Below, in pieces: positions 1 to 11,043 of a DNA stretch of 64,000 bases (position 1 is its first letter; every line of letters starts with the position of its first letter). The notes under the pieces are model-generated. The model did no database searches. It saw only the letters and a list, made by a program, of their open reading frames with translations, and had not been told where the DNA came from. The stretch spans positions 21,023,001 through 21,087,000 of the forward strand of contig OY727095.1 in NCBI GenBank assembly GCA_963402885.1, in the 5' to 3' direction. The DNA comes from Antedon bifida. Its lineage: Eukaryota; Echinodermata; Crinoidea; Comatulida; Antedonidae. The position numbers were made by a program, and so were the translations under genes.

Positions 1-49
1 TGTATGAATGGTCAACGTGGGAATGGTCTTTCGGACAAATGTGCCCTAG

Positions 50-991
50 CCACTTGTGCCCTCGCAAGACAAAGTAGAAGGAGTAGTGGCTGGGGACATT
101 TCCTGGATTAGTTGCGACAGTTGTGATGAGGAGTTAGAGGAGGATAGGAAATGGTTTCATGTAGATTGTGTGGGCTTGAAGGGTGAGGACTATGTGAATA
201 TGGAATTGCATTGTCCTCAATGTAGAAAGCAGCTTGAAACACCTGCTGATATTATGGAATGGCAAACTTATAGAGTAGAAAGTTGTAAGGAAAGCGTAGA
301 AAAGATGGAAAACGAGAAGGGTGTAGCAGAGAAGGAATTGGCGGAAGTATATGAAGAAGTTAAAGGGATAATTGGTCCAAGAGAAAAGTTGTTGAATTCA
401 ATTCTGGATGATGAGCTGCACGTCAAAAAACAAGAATACCATTCGCAATGTTTTGTTGGGAATCATTGCAAGAAGATTTTGCGTAATTCGGTGAGAGTCC
501 TGGCATGCTTAGAGGGACTTTCCGATCACCAGATGTATGTTAATTTGTTCGGTAGGTTGGACCATATTTTTTCTTTCACAAGTGCAACATTTCTATGCGA
601 CAACGAGGTCAAAGATGTTCGCCAAAGCTGTTGGGCATTGGGAATTTTCTTTTGCAGTATCTTTCCTGAGCAGAACATTCCGCCCAAACTGCACATCTTA
701 ATATCCCATGTTCCTGAATGCGCACTTGTGTTTAGGACTTTAGGTCTGTTGTCCGAACACGGCATCGAGTCCCTCCACGCTCAAGTAAATGCAGACGCCA
801 GGCAATATGCCCCAGTTCGAGATAATGTTGAAAGGCCAAGGTTAGTATTTAATCTCCGTAGTCAGAGAGCACTTGTTGGCACTGAAGGGTTGAACACGGG
901 GAGAAGAAAGTGCCAATGTGGTGGATGTTTTCAGCATCAGGTGACAGCGAAAAATATTGCAAGACAAGTGGCGGGGGATAGTTTACCATAA
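50..991 (+). CDS. PHD-finger, transposon-like protein, terminal exon (partial)
   Basis: An open frame of 311 codons from a GTG at 56. The frame is closed by TAG at 47-49, and an AG at 48-49 could be a splice acceptor, so this is probably the last exon of a longer gene rather than a complete ORF; the first ATG is only at 200. Residues 17-56 form the second half of a PHD finger (C20, C23, W33-F-H35, C38, C53, C56). The first Cys pair is absent and would lie in an upstream exon. Residues ~62-115 look coiled-coil. Later blocks (NHCKK near 137, PPKLHIL near 210, EHGIESLHA near 235, a CQCGGC cluster near 287) resemble a family that recurs in cnidarian and echinoderm genomes and that I take to be transposon-derived. 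The superfamily is not assigned. Confidence 0.6.
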   Translation, partial: PLVPSQDKVEGVVAGDISWISCDSCDEELEEDRKWFHVDCVGLKGEDYVNMELHCPQCRKQLETPADIMEWQTYRVESCKESVEKMENEKGVAEKELAEVYEEVKGIIGPREKLLNSILDDELHVKKQEYHSQCFVGNHCKKILRNSVRVLACLEGLSDHQMYVNLFGRLDHIFSFTSATFLCDNEVKDVRQSCWALGIFFCSIFPEQNIPPKLHILISHVPECALVFRTLGLLSEHGIESLHAQVNADARQYAPVRDNVERPRLVFNLRSQRALVGTEGLNTGRRKCQCGGCFQHQVTAKNIARQVAGDSLP

Positions 992-999
992 AAAAAAAC

Positions 1000-2130
1000 A
1001 AAAACAAAAAAAAACCACGGTGTATAGAGAGAGAGCACAGGCCTGTTTATGTTAACATTGTCTATCATACATAATTTGTTTTTGTTCTTGTAGGCCTATA
1101 TAAATCATTGTGTAAATTGTATAAAATCATGGCCCCGAAACCGCGACTCAGAAATACCGGGTTGGTATCTGGCGGAGGATAGTGTTACCATTAAAAAAAA
1201 CACAAAAAAAACACTGTATATAGAGAGAAAGCACAGGCCTATTTATGTTAACATTGTCTATCATACGTTATTTGTAATATGTTTTTGTTCTTGTAGGCCT
1301 ATATAGGCCTATAAATCATTGTATAAATTGTGTAAATTGTATAAAATCATGACTCCGAAACCGCGACTTAGAAATACCAGGTTGGTGTCCGGCAGTGGAT
1401 AGTTTCACCATAACAAATAATTTTTTTTAAAAACACTGTTGTATATATAGAGAAAGCACAGGTCTGTTTATGTTAAAATATTTTGCATAAGTTTAATATT
1501 GTACTGTACACTTTGTTTTTGTATAAAATCATGGCCCTGAAACCGCGACTCAGAAATACCGGGTTGGTGTCCGGCGGGTTATAGTTTTACCATATACAAA
1601 AAAACAAAACAAAAACAAACACAAAAATGTTAAAACGATGAATATATAGAGAAAACATAGGCATGTTTATGTTAACATTGTCTATCATTACGAATTGTTG
1701 TTTTTTTAAATATAATTGATGGCCCCGAAACCGCGATTAAGAAATATCGGGTTGGTGTCCGGCGGGGGATAGTTTTACCAAAGAACACTATGTATTATAG
1801 AAAAAAAGGTATGCCTATTTATTTTAAAGTAGTTTGTATTTAGTTTAATTGTATTGTACACTTTGTTTTTTGTATATATAAATCATGGCCCCGAAACCGC
1901 GACTCAGAAATACCGGGTTGGTGTCCGGCGGGGGATAGTTTCACCAAAAAACACTAAATGTATCTATAATTACATTTTTTTTAAAAGGTATGCCTGTTTA
2001 TGTTAAAATAATTTGTAATTATTGTAGTTGTATTATATACACTTTGTTTTTTATATATACAATCATGGCCCCGAAACCGCGACTCAGAAATACCAGGTTG
2101 GTTTCCGGCGGTGGATAGTTTCACCATAAA
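1000..2130 (+). repeat. Tandem repeat, six ~180 bp units
   Basis: A conserved core (ATGGCCCCGAAACCGCGACT, then AGAAATACCGGGTTGGTGTC and GGCGGGGGATAGTTT) starts at 1129, 1349, 1531, 1719, 1885 and 2065. Spacings are 220, 182, 188, 166 and 180 bp. Linkers share blocks such as AGAGAAAGCACAGGCCTGTT and TATGTTAACATTGTCTATCA, and decay towards the right. The last part of the core (GGCGGGGGATAGTTTACCAT) also occurs at the end of the preceding coding exon (971-990), so the array looks like repeated duplication of the gene's 3' end. Each core could encode only a ~17-codon peptide; I do not claim that it is translated. Confidence 0.85.
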
Positions 2131-3470
2131 AAAATTAAATAAATTGATATAATAAACAAAATATACCGGTATGTCTATTAAAAAAAAGCACGTACCGTAC
2201 CATTTTTGTGTATTTTGTTTCAGTCATGATGATCGGATTAGACTAGATTTTTAGGGTGCGTGAGGAAATGACCTGTGTATAAGACGCACCCAAAATTGAA
2301 AGGTCAAATTTGCGTGTCAAAAGTGCGTCTTGTACACCGACATATACGGTATATAAAAAATGAATGAATACAAATTGTTAACAACTATTAATTAATGAAA
2401 TAGCGTTTTCATTGGATTTCAGGACACCATGTTAATTTAAAAATTGTGAACGTATTGGAAAAGAAATTACTATAAAATGTTTCTAAACGATTCACTGTAT
2501 GATTGAATAAGACAATTTGTTTGATTATTTTGATTTAGCTTTTCGTTTTTTTTTTTAAATCTCCATTGAGATCCAGCCACTGATAGATTGTGATTTTTTC
2601 GGTAATTTGCCCTTGGATAGATATGTAATATATATAAATCTAACTTAATAGGTCCATGCTTATACACTCTGGTGTTTTTTTCGATGGTCTGTGGGCATAC
2701 AAGTCAAGTCTAGGACTAATCGATCCTATGGGTAGTCCTTAGGCCTTTCCCAAGGCTACAAAAAAAAAAAACCCAAAACACCTTGACGTCGTAATAATCC
2801 TGTAATAATTACACATGATTATGGCAATTTTTCTAAACGTATCGTGCACTCAGCAGGTTTGTGTGGGGCGCATGTTCGCAACACTTTTTGTATGGTTATT
2901 TTGTATGATGGCCGTTCTTCAATTATTATAGACAGTCAATTTAAATTATAATTACGGTAGCCGTATAAATAGTGAATGGGAAAGCGGGGAGAGAAGTGCC
3001 ATAATATCTGGCCTAGGCTCCGCCAGTAGATGCCGTTTATAAGAAAAGCGGGGTGGTTGTGAATTCACAATCAATAGCTTTATGTTGGCAGAGGCATATT
3101 ATATAACAATTTGATTATTATCTTGATGGCTTAAGATGCTTAATTAAGGTCGCGTGCCAAATAGTGATTTAAATGTTTATGCGTAATTGATAGTTTATAC
3201 ATAGTTTATTATCTACAGAATTTTATCTTGATTAATATCTATGTCTATTGTTCAACATAACGTCGTACTACTAACTAATCATGGACTCATTTCCTTGGAA
3301 TGTAGGTCGGTAACCAGACGCTTTGGGGTCGAAAGTTCGCGACGTGCTGCCGACAGGCTTTTTTCCAGCGGGTAGGCGCCCTTCAACAAACGTAGACATT
3401 TTTATTGAACACCTGGTTTAGGTTTGAGTGTCATTCTGTGTGGCTAGTATTAGGAAAGATTTCCTAGCAA
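2131..3470. other. Non-coding stretch with a possible DNA-transposon scar
   Basis: No convincing coding frame. At about 2250-2350 there is a pair of motifs, AGACGCACCC and GTGCGTCTTGTACACC followed by ATATACGGTAT, resembling the ends of Tigger-like/MITE repeats seen in many animals. Both copies are too worn to set ends or a target duplication. The rest is AT-rich with homopolymer runs. Confidence 0.3.
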
Positions 3471-3471
3471 G

Positions 3472-3687
3472 ATGCTTGACTGCTCGCGGATTGCTGACTA
3501 TGTTTATCATCCTACACTTGTACATGATGATGCTCCTCATGCTATGCCTGAACCCGCTGCGGCTTCTACAGACCCGGATGCTCTTTCCCCAGCAGTTCTG
3601 CAAGCCCCTACGGCAGCGTTGAGTGAGATGCCCTCCGCAACCTCTCCTCATCGACCCTCCCCACCTCAACATTCAAGCTCTTTGTAA
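3472..3687 (+). other. Pro/Ala/Ser-rich open frame, 71 codons, uncertain
   Basis: The frame starts at an ATG and reads a low-complexity Pro/Ala/Ser/His product. Local GC content is higher than the surroundings (about 55% against about 35%), which is the main reason to list it. No domain is recognisable and the opposite strand is also open, so it may be a GC-rich relic of a transposon gene or chance. Confidence 0.2.
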
Positions 3688-3774
3688 CTTGTCTCCCACT
3701 GCCGACTAGTATCTAGGCTGGTGCTACACTGGCTATTGTCGGTTTATCCAGGTAAGCTAGGCACGAAATAGATT

Positions 3775-3970
3775 ACACAAAACAACAGTGGTGTTGGTAG
3801 CCTATGAGTGGTAGCACTTGAGGGCATATTTCATGGATTAAACCATATGTGGAAAGGGGTGTTCAATGAAAATTTCTACTTTTCAAGTTATATCTCGAGG
3901 AGAAAGGGCTATTGTCAGTTTATCCAGGAAAGCTAGCACTCAGACTACCAACACCACTATTGGTTTGTGT
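3775..3970. mobile_element. MITE-like inverted repeat element, family A, copy 1
   Basis: The left end ACACAAAACAACAGTGGTGT continuing TGGTAG is the inverse of the right end ACTACCAACACCACTATTGG continuing TTTGTGT (3946-3970), giving ~26 bp imperfect TIRs around a 196 bp body with no coding frame. A direct repeat of ~31 bp (TTATCCAGG-AAGCTAG) lies just outside the left end (3732-3762) and inside the right end (3905-3937). A second copy, in the other orientation, is at 14354-14490. Confidence 0.65.
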
Positions 3971-4249
3971 AAATTAACATTGGTACACTACCCCAAACTT
4001 ACAAAAAGCAATCCCCATAACATATAATATATTATACTTTCTTCAATCACAAAATATGTGGTTTACCAAAATGCAAGGCATCACTATAAATAACTGGGTG
4101 GGTGTCAGTTCGGTAGAACCCTCACCGCTTGTTTGCTTATGTATTCGATATGGTATATCGATACACTTTTTATTGTCAACATAATAACATTTCAGATAGA
4201 TAATACGATTTAAGGTAAAATAACTAGAAACGATGAACCCTGACTTACC
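3971..4249. other. Short non-coding spacer
   Basis: AT-rich and without a coding frame or recognisable repeat. A short inverse match, CCCTGAC...GTCAGGG, sits at the border with the next transposon (4239-4262). Confidence 0.4.
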
Positions 4250-7200
4250 CTGTAGTCAGGGAGACTATGTAATCCTGTGGGATTTTTATGAATAGAAGAT
4301 CCCACCTATTTAGATATGTTGAATACAATCCAAACAACAGGAAAAAACATGTTGACAACGTTGGAAGGGTGGCAGAGGGCCGCCATCTTGAATTTCAAAA
4401 TGGCCGCCATTGAAATTTAAAGTGTTCATATCTTGGTAACCACAGACTGTAGAGACTTGTTTTTGGTCTCAAATTGTTCATAATATACAACTTTATATTA
4501 GCTCTAATGGAACATTTCCTGCCAAAATGACCGGAAAGGCCATATCTGACCGTTGACCCTAATTGACCGGAAGTGTTATATCTCCATAACCAATGGACGT
4601 AGACATTTTATTTTGATCTTAAATTGTTCACAACATACTACCTTCTATTTACTCTAATGAAATATTTTTCGAAATAATAACCGGAAATGCAATTATTGAC
4701 CTTTGACCCTAATTATGTGGAATTTTTCAAATTTTCATTACAGCTTGACAATCCTGGTCTGAAATTGTTCATAACATGCATATTTACAGTTGTGCTAATG
4801 AATCAAGTATACATATCCATTATACTGTATCTAATAAGGAAAAGGAAACCATGGCAGTTGATTAAACTTTTAGCCAATCACAATCAAGCATCAAGCAGTG
4901 TGAACTGCCAATTGGAGTCTTCATCTTAAAGCTACCGAAACATTATACCATATTTCGTCGCACATGACAAATTAAATTACGCTCAGTTAATCCCTACGTA
5001 CCTGGCAGACATGAGAGCATCAGATACAGAAATATGGATAGAATTCAACGATGGCAACTGGGTGGTAGATAAAAATTCATTGCCATTTTGTGCTATTGTT
5101 CCAGATCACGTCTCATCAAGTACTTGGTGGGCTAACTGGTATTTCGTTAAACCCTTTTTCACGCACACAGTTTTTTCTAGTGGCTCTTGCTCTCGCTAAA
5201 GAAGCTGAGACAATGACTTTTCTTCCCAGTAGATATTTATCAATATCAAAGCATCATGATAATAGTAATACAACAGATCTCCAAGCAAAAATCGTAACGG
5301 ACCTGACATGAACAATCAACAAGCTGTTTGCTCGTTAACTAGTTGTATCCAAGTTGAGGGACCTCAGACAAGCCGTTGGTACAGTTTTTTGTTGTCCCAA
5401 GAGCTTTATTTGCAGCAGATGGTTCATTGTTTCCTACAATGTCGAAGAGTGACTTGATGACGATTCTTGAAAAGCTACCAAAAACGATAGAAGTCGCTCA
5501 CGAAACAAATGACTCAACAGAAGAAAAAGTTGTCAGGAACTATAAATAAGTATGTATTGTCGATGCTATGGCTTATTTGCAATCACTAAGTAAACTAGAG
5601 AATATTGAAACATGCTTCGATCTATCAGAACATTTCATTGAACGACACTGGCAGAAGTATGGTAAAATAACTGTGATGAGGTGCATTTGGTATGTGACCG
5701 CTATGATACTGGAGAATCACTCAAAGCTTCAAACCGCGCGAGACGGCTAGGTGGCAATAAAGCTGTAGCTTACCACATTACAGATTCAACTTCAACCGGT
5801 ACAATCAGTAGGCAACGTCTTCTTGCTTATGTATCAACGAAAGATGGACTGGCGACGTATTTAGCTGAAAAGATATTAGATCATGTGGAAGAAACAAGCA
5901 TCTTGTAGTTTGCCCGGCGAAACAAAGCGAAGGCTACACATAGGGAAGTAAGCAACCTTGCAAGTAGTCAGGTGGAAGCTGATACCAAACTCATTTTGCA
6001 TTCCGTTGATGCAACAACGAATGGTGCTACCACACTAGATATATACTCACCTGACATTTACGTACTTGTACTAGCCATCAGACGATACCCCATTATATGT
6101 CAAAATACAAACTTTGTTACAGGCACTGGCAAAACCCGCAGGACAATTCTATTAGCGCAATCCACAGAACACTGTTTGAGTCCAAAGCAGCAGTCCTTCC
6201 AGGACTGCATGTTTTCTCAGGTGCAGATATTACTCGTAGATTTTCTGGGAAAGGCAAAACTACATTCTGGAAGGTTTTGGAGGAACTACATCCAACTGCC
6301 ATGAAATTATTAGGAACAACAAATGAACTATCTGAAGCATCATTTGTGTGTAAGCTCTATATACGAAACACAGATTAAAAAATGTTGCTGATGTTAGGTG
6401 GTGGCTTTTTAAGAAGGAACAAGACCAATCAAAGGGTTTGCCTCCAACGCTGGGTGCATTGCGGCCTGCCATTTTAAGGGCACACTATCAGGCTATAATA
6501 TGGAACAACGATGTCATTGCTAATCCAACTATACCAGAGCCTCAAGATTTTGGTTGGGATATTGTAGATGGCAATTATAAAGCAGTTATGACATCTTTGC
6601 CTCCAGCACCCCAGGGTGTTATCGACCTAGTGAAGTGCCACTGTGCAAAAACATGATGCACAACCAACCAATCCAAGTGCAAAAAAAACCGGTTTAAACT
6701 GCACATACCTTTGCAGTTGCTGTGACGATTAGGAATTATGTGACAACCAAGAGCAGGCAAGTCTCACTGATGATGAGGATGATGATGACACTGATGATGA
6801 ACTGCTGTATTAAACTTATACCGTAAAACAATTTAGTCCATAAAATAATTGATTTACACTTTTGAAGCAAAATAACTCAAAAAGACAATTAACAACAGAA
6901 CTATGCTCTAAATAGTTTGATATCAAGATCAAGTAACTATGTCAACAGTACGGTATGGAGATGAACAAATCCAGATAACTAGGGTCAAAGGTCAGTAATT
7001 GTATTTTCGGTCATTATTTTTGGAAAGTTTTCATTAGAGCAAATAGAAAGTTGTATGATATGAACATTTTGGAACCAAAATGAAGTATCTATGTCTACTC
7101 GTTGTGGAGATATGAAACTTCCATTCAAATAGGGTCAAAGGTCAGAAATAGCAATTTCTGTCACTTTTTTGGGTAAAGGCGCCATTAGAGCTGATATAAA

Positions 7201-7573
7201 GTTTTATATTACGAACAATTTGAGGCCACAATCAAGTCGCTACGTCCACCAGTTAAGGAGATACAAAACTTCCGGTCAGTTAGGGCTAAAGGTCAGAAAA
7301 GCCATTTCCGGTCATTTTGGGGATAAATGTTCCATTAGAACTGATATAAAGTTTTATATTATGAACAATTTGAGACCAAAAGCAAGTCTCTACAGTCTGT
7401 GGTTACCAAGATATTTTGAAATTCAAGATGGCGGGCCTCTGCCACCCTTCCAACGTTGTCAACATGTGTTTTCTTGTTACTTGGGTTGTACTCAACATGT
7501 CTAGATAGGTGGTATTTTCTATTCATAAAAATCGCACGGGACTTTATTATTCGACATAGTCTCCCTGACTACT
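4250..7573 (+). mobile_element. Inactivated DNA transposon with long unequal TIRs
   Basis: The segment from 4250 (TGTAGTCAGGGAGACTATGT) is the inverse of the segment ending at 7573 (ACATAGTCTCCCTGACTACT). Inverse similarity continues inward through GTTGACAACGTTGGAAGGGT and then through ~150 bp sub-repeats containing TGACCTTTGACCCTAATT. The left arm runs to ~4725 with two sub-repeats; the right arm starts at ~6971 with three (AGGGTCAAAGGTCAG at 6981 and 7131, a variant at 7280). The interior holds a broken transposase. I could not define a target-site duplication or the superfamily. Confidence 0.8.
5011..6813 (+). pseudogene. Frameshifted transposase-like gene of the long-TIR element
   Basis: Reading across frameshifts and stops gives ordered blocks of one protein family known to me from coral and echinoderm genomes as uncharacterised and transposon-like. 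An N-terminal WIEFNDGNWVV block is at ~5037. A VVPRALFAADGSLFP block is at ~5389. EADTKLILHSVDATTNGATT is near 5975, TGTGKTR near 6121 and FSGADITR near 6213. LPP/TLGALRPAILRAHYQA is near 6437-6500, and PPAPQGVIDLVKCHC is near 6600. A Cys-rich tail (TYLCSCCDD) and an Asp-rich C-terminus end at TAA 6811-6813. At least five frame changes show that it is dead. The Cys-rich tail resembles a CXC-type DNA-binding motif (inference). Confidence 0.75.
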
Positions 7574-8218
7574 GGATGAGAGAGGGATTACTGTCCATAA
7601 TTAATCCAATATTTATTTATATGCAAGTAATCATATGATGGAATTAAGTGACACTTGGTCGATCCAGTCAGAATCATCGATGGCAAATGGTTCTGAACAT
7701 GTCAGTAAATTTTTCTTTCAATTTGTTTGATTTTAACAGTTATACAGTCACCAAGTCAACATGTTTTGGAATCTACAAGGTATGAAGAAAACCTATTTTG
7801 TGATATCGGTAAGTATAATTATTAAAAAAATACAACACAGTCTGTTAAATTAAATCGCAAATTTTATATCATGAGGAGAACATAAACTAATTCCTTTATG
7901 TTTAATTCATGTATTCGTCAATGTTTGTTATATACCGTGCCAATTAGCTATATAATTTAAACAGTGGGGATTTGACATTGGACATGTTATGTTTTACAGG
8001 ACTGAAATGATGTTGCAGTTGCTGCAGCAGCAACAAGAAAATCATATTAGAACTACGTAAAGAGCAGGAGAAAAGAAGCAAGGCTATTGGACAGATATTG
8101 TCAATTCTAAAAAAAAAGAGTCAATCATCAATCTGGATTAGAATGGCTATGTTTTGCTTGGAGAGCAAAAGGAGAACGTTGCTCCTGTCACACTAGCCAG
8201 AGAGTTGAAACCCATGAG
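7574..8218. other. Non-coding stretch with a Gln-rich coding scrap
   Basis: Mostly AT-rich and unassigned. At about 8005-8150 a short Gln-rich, charged reading (LLQQQQ, then ELRKEQEKRSKA after a frame change) looks like a coiled-coil exon relic. It may belong with the 51-codon frame that follows, but no splice sites are convincing. Confidence 0.25.
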
Positions 8219-8374
8219 ATGAGCCAAAGCAATTTTGGGGATTTCTTTAACAAGGATGCGTTAAAAGACAGAAAGGTCAATGCCATATTAAGCCAGGTTC
8301 TTGCCCAATTTAGATATTCGAGCATTGAGCTGAACAAAAAACAACTTCGAAATGCTATCAACGAAAAGTGCTGA
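8219..8374 (+). pseudogene. Short frame, possible DNA-binding-domain exon relic
   Basis: An ATG-to-TGA frame of 51 codons reading a charged, helical sequence (FFNKDALKDRKVNAILSQ, then KKQLRNAINEKC). Together with the Gln-rich scrap just upstream it recalls the coiled-coil plus BEN-like layout seen at 11.0-13.2 kb, but similarity is only impressionistic. It could also be unrelated. Confidence 0.25.
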
Positions 8375-9329
8375 TACCACAGTTATATTGAAAGACAGCA
8401 CAACAAATCACAATAATTTGATGATTCTTCGTCTTCAGTGTAAATCAAAATCATATATGTCAAAATGTAAAATATTAGTTGTCTGCACATTTTTAGTTAT
8501 CCCCGCCTCCTTGTTATTGTCCTATTTATTATTTTCTTTCTTATTCTTCTTTCTTTCTGTAATTTTTGTGCCTTGCGTATCTCTACAACGTGTAAATAGA
8601 ACATTTCGTAACATTGTCAACATATCGACATTCACGTAAGTTATGCACCTCCTATTTTTTTTAATGATGTCAGACTTGCGCAACAAGACTTACGCGCGAT
8701 GTCATGATTTTTAATGATTGATCATAGAAACAAAAATTTTATTTTTATTGACATTTGTTGAAAATTTAATTCATATCAAAGTACACTTTCTGTAGAGTAA
8801 AAATGGCGCGCTGCATTTAAAATCAAGTTTCTACACGTTTCATGACATTTTGAGCATTTCAAAATTGTCAAATTTGTTTCCGTTACGCACTCGCATTTTT
8901 TGTTTTTCATTTTTATGAACTTTAATTGCAAAATAACGACGTCCGTGCACGTTAAACCTTGAAAAACCATAGACTTAAAAATAGCTTAATGCAAATTTAT
9001 GAAGAAAGAAAATGCCTATTTTGAATCAGCTCCTCGGGATGAATGTGTCATTTTTTGCCATATATACCACTTTCTGAAAAAGGACATTTTCACAATGTTT
9101 TATTATGACTACGTATGTTCCCATTCATTATCAGTAGCCGTTAAAGGTCAGGAAAGAAATAGGTGCTGCCGTTAAGGTCAGCCTGATCGAAGAACACTTT
9201 CGGTTCATTTTTCTTCACCTATGGCACATACTACTACCCAACTTCAACTACCCAACTTCAATGAATGAATGTAACTTTTGTTTTCATATTGTTAATAGAA
9301 GTTGTTCATGTCTTTATTTAATTTGTTCT
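8375..9329. other. Non-coding stretch
   Basis: AT-rich sequence with T-rich tracts (8500-8570). A 95-codon frame here is hydrophobic because of T-runs and looks fortuitous. No TIR, tail or domain was recognised. Confidence 0.3.
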
Positions 9330-9330
9330 C

Positions 9331-9559
9331 AGAAAGAGATCTTAACAACATGGACAAGATGTACAATGAAGTGATAAATGAAATGGAATTGAGAGGTCTT
9401 TCATTTCCTGCCTCCTTAGCAGAATCCGATGGAGCATTGTTATGGTATTTAGAGGTAGCAAGATTGCAGGAACTTTTACTCGCATATAAAGTTGTTTTGC
9501 CATATGCGACATGGGGCAGAAAAAGCCCAAAATCACATCCTCAACCTGGTCACAAATAA
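9331..9559 (+). other. Candidate orphan exon, unknown product
   Basis: An open frame preceded by a plausible acceptor (TTGTTCTCAG at 9321-9330) encodes ~75 residues with amphipathic helices (ERDLNNMDKMYNEVINEMEL and later EVARLQELLLAY), ending in TAA at 9557-9559. Composition is protein-like, but I do not recognise the family. It could be the last exon of an old gene or transposon. Confidence 0.3.
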
Positions 9560-10556
9560 ATAAATGATCCCATCGGCATTACAGAATTAAAGTGTGAAAC
9601 AAATTATGAATAGATGTTTGAGCTCGTTGTTTTATTCAGTGTGTTTTGTTACTCTCAAATTCGCGTACAATTAACAGAGAAATTAACATTAAAGAAAAAA
9701 AAAATTTTTAGGCCTAAGTATGAAGCCTAAATGTCTACAACATTGGCCTGTCTATTAAAAATGTTTAAAAAAATTATTATTTAACGTAATAAAAAAATAA
9801 TAACCGGATAATACATAAATGAACCTACACCAATGATAAAAGTTTAATATAATTATATGTGAATGCAAGTAAGCCTACTAATAAAATATATGCCACAATA
9901 GGCATAGAAATTAATTCTTGTGAATTTATTCTGAATGTGGGGGATGTAGTGGGTGTAGTTATATTTATATCTATGTGCTAAATTATTTTTTAGGGGTATC
10001 CTCCGATCGTTCGGCCATTACTTGCACCCTTGAAGTTCATTAAGAGCAGATTAGCACAAGGACAATGTCTGAGTACCAGAACTCCGGCGTTTACGATACG
10101 ATACGATAAAACTTTATTGTCACGGCAAAAATATACAGTTATGAGATATGGTTCCTTAGGTACACTCGAGTTAGTATGAATATAACAATAACATAAATTA
10201 CAAGACTAAAGTAAATAATAAACAAACATGATAGGCGTTTAGATATGGTGAAGCATATCGGCAAATGCAAAGAGAGGATAAGTGGCAGTTGCCCGGTTCA
10301 ATGGAAGTGGACGTTAATTACCCATTCCTGTGTGACGTAAGGAAAACAAATACTCATAGTAACATAGTAGTATTTTTTAACATTTTATTTTAAAGTTATA
10401 GTTTTTGTTTTCTACGTATTTTTATTTTTGGACAAAATATGATTGGTATTTTAATTGATATGAAAGTGTCCTCAATTTTAAATATAATTAGCAAGCATGT
10501 ATACAATATATATTATTGAAGACTCTAGGCCCATTGGTTCCGCTTAATATGTATCA
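9560..10556. other. Non-coding stretch with a retroposon tail
   Basis: AT-rich and without a coding frame. At 10092-10125 the sequence TACGATACGATACGATAAAA followed by CTTTATTGTCACGG reads on the minus strand as CAATAAAG...TTTTATCGTATCGTATCGTA. That is a polyadenylation-like signal and a 5-bp microsatellite tail typical of CR1/L2-type non-LTR 3' ends, so a short minus-strand retroposon tail probably begins here. Confidence 0.4.
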
Positions 10557-10829
10557 TTGCTCAAAGCATTTGAGCTAATCCCAAATAGCATCAGGTATCA
10601 GTTACTAATTTGCATTATCTTTGTTTTTCGGATCGTATCAACCATAGGATTAAGAGTAAGATACGAACATATAGTATTTGATTTACAAGAAGCAGGAGAG
10701 GACGACGTAGAAGAAGAGGCTGCGGAGGAAGAGGGAGATGTTCCAGTGGAAGACGCTGCTGTGCCCCAACAACTAGCAGCACAGAAACGATCTCAACCAA
10801 ACAACGAACGACCAAAAAACTCTCCATAG
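10557..10829 (+). other. Acidic open frame, possible exon upstream of the BEN-like relic
   Basis: The frame ends at TAG 10827-10829. Its second half is strongly acidic (a Glu/Asp-rich run from about residue 42) followed by a basic Gln/Asn/Lys tail. Low-complexity acidic regions are common in nuclear proteins. It lies ~200 bp upstream of the coiled-coil/BEN-like coding relic on the same strand, so it may be an exon of that gene; no splice sites prove this. Confidence 0.3.
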
Positions 10830-11043
10830 AGAAACCAGTAAATTAGGACCAATGTATTGTACACAACTCCAGTAGACTAACATACTGCATAATGATAGAT
10901 AAGAAAATGTATGAATTAACAGTAATCTAGCCTACTTAAGTAAGCCGTACAGTAAAACAATTCTATTTAATTGTGTGAGATTCATTATTTGAATTATTGG
11001 TTACCTAAATAAATTGTTTCGATTGTATTATTCATTTACTTTA

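Noticed and set aside
526-765. Minus-strand 79-codon frame inside the first gene
   Set aside because: Antisense shadow of the plus-strand coding exon.
10680-10760. Asp/Glu-rich stretch as a nucleolar or histone-chaperone gene
   Set aside because: Acidic composition alone is not evidence for a function.
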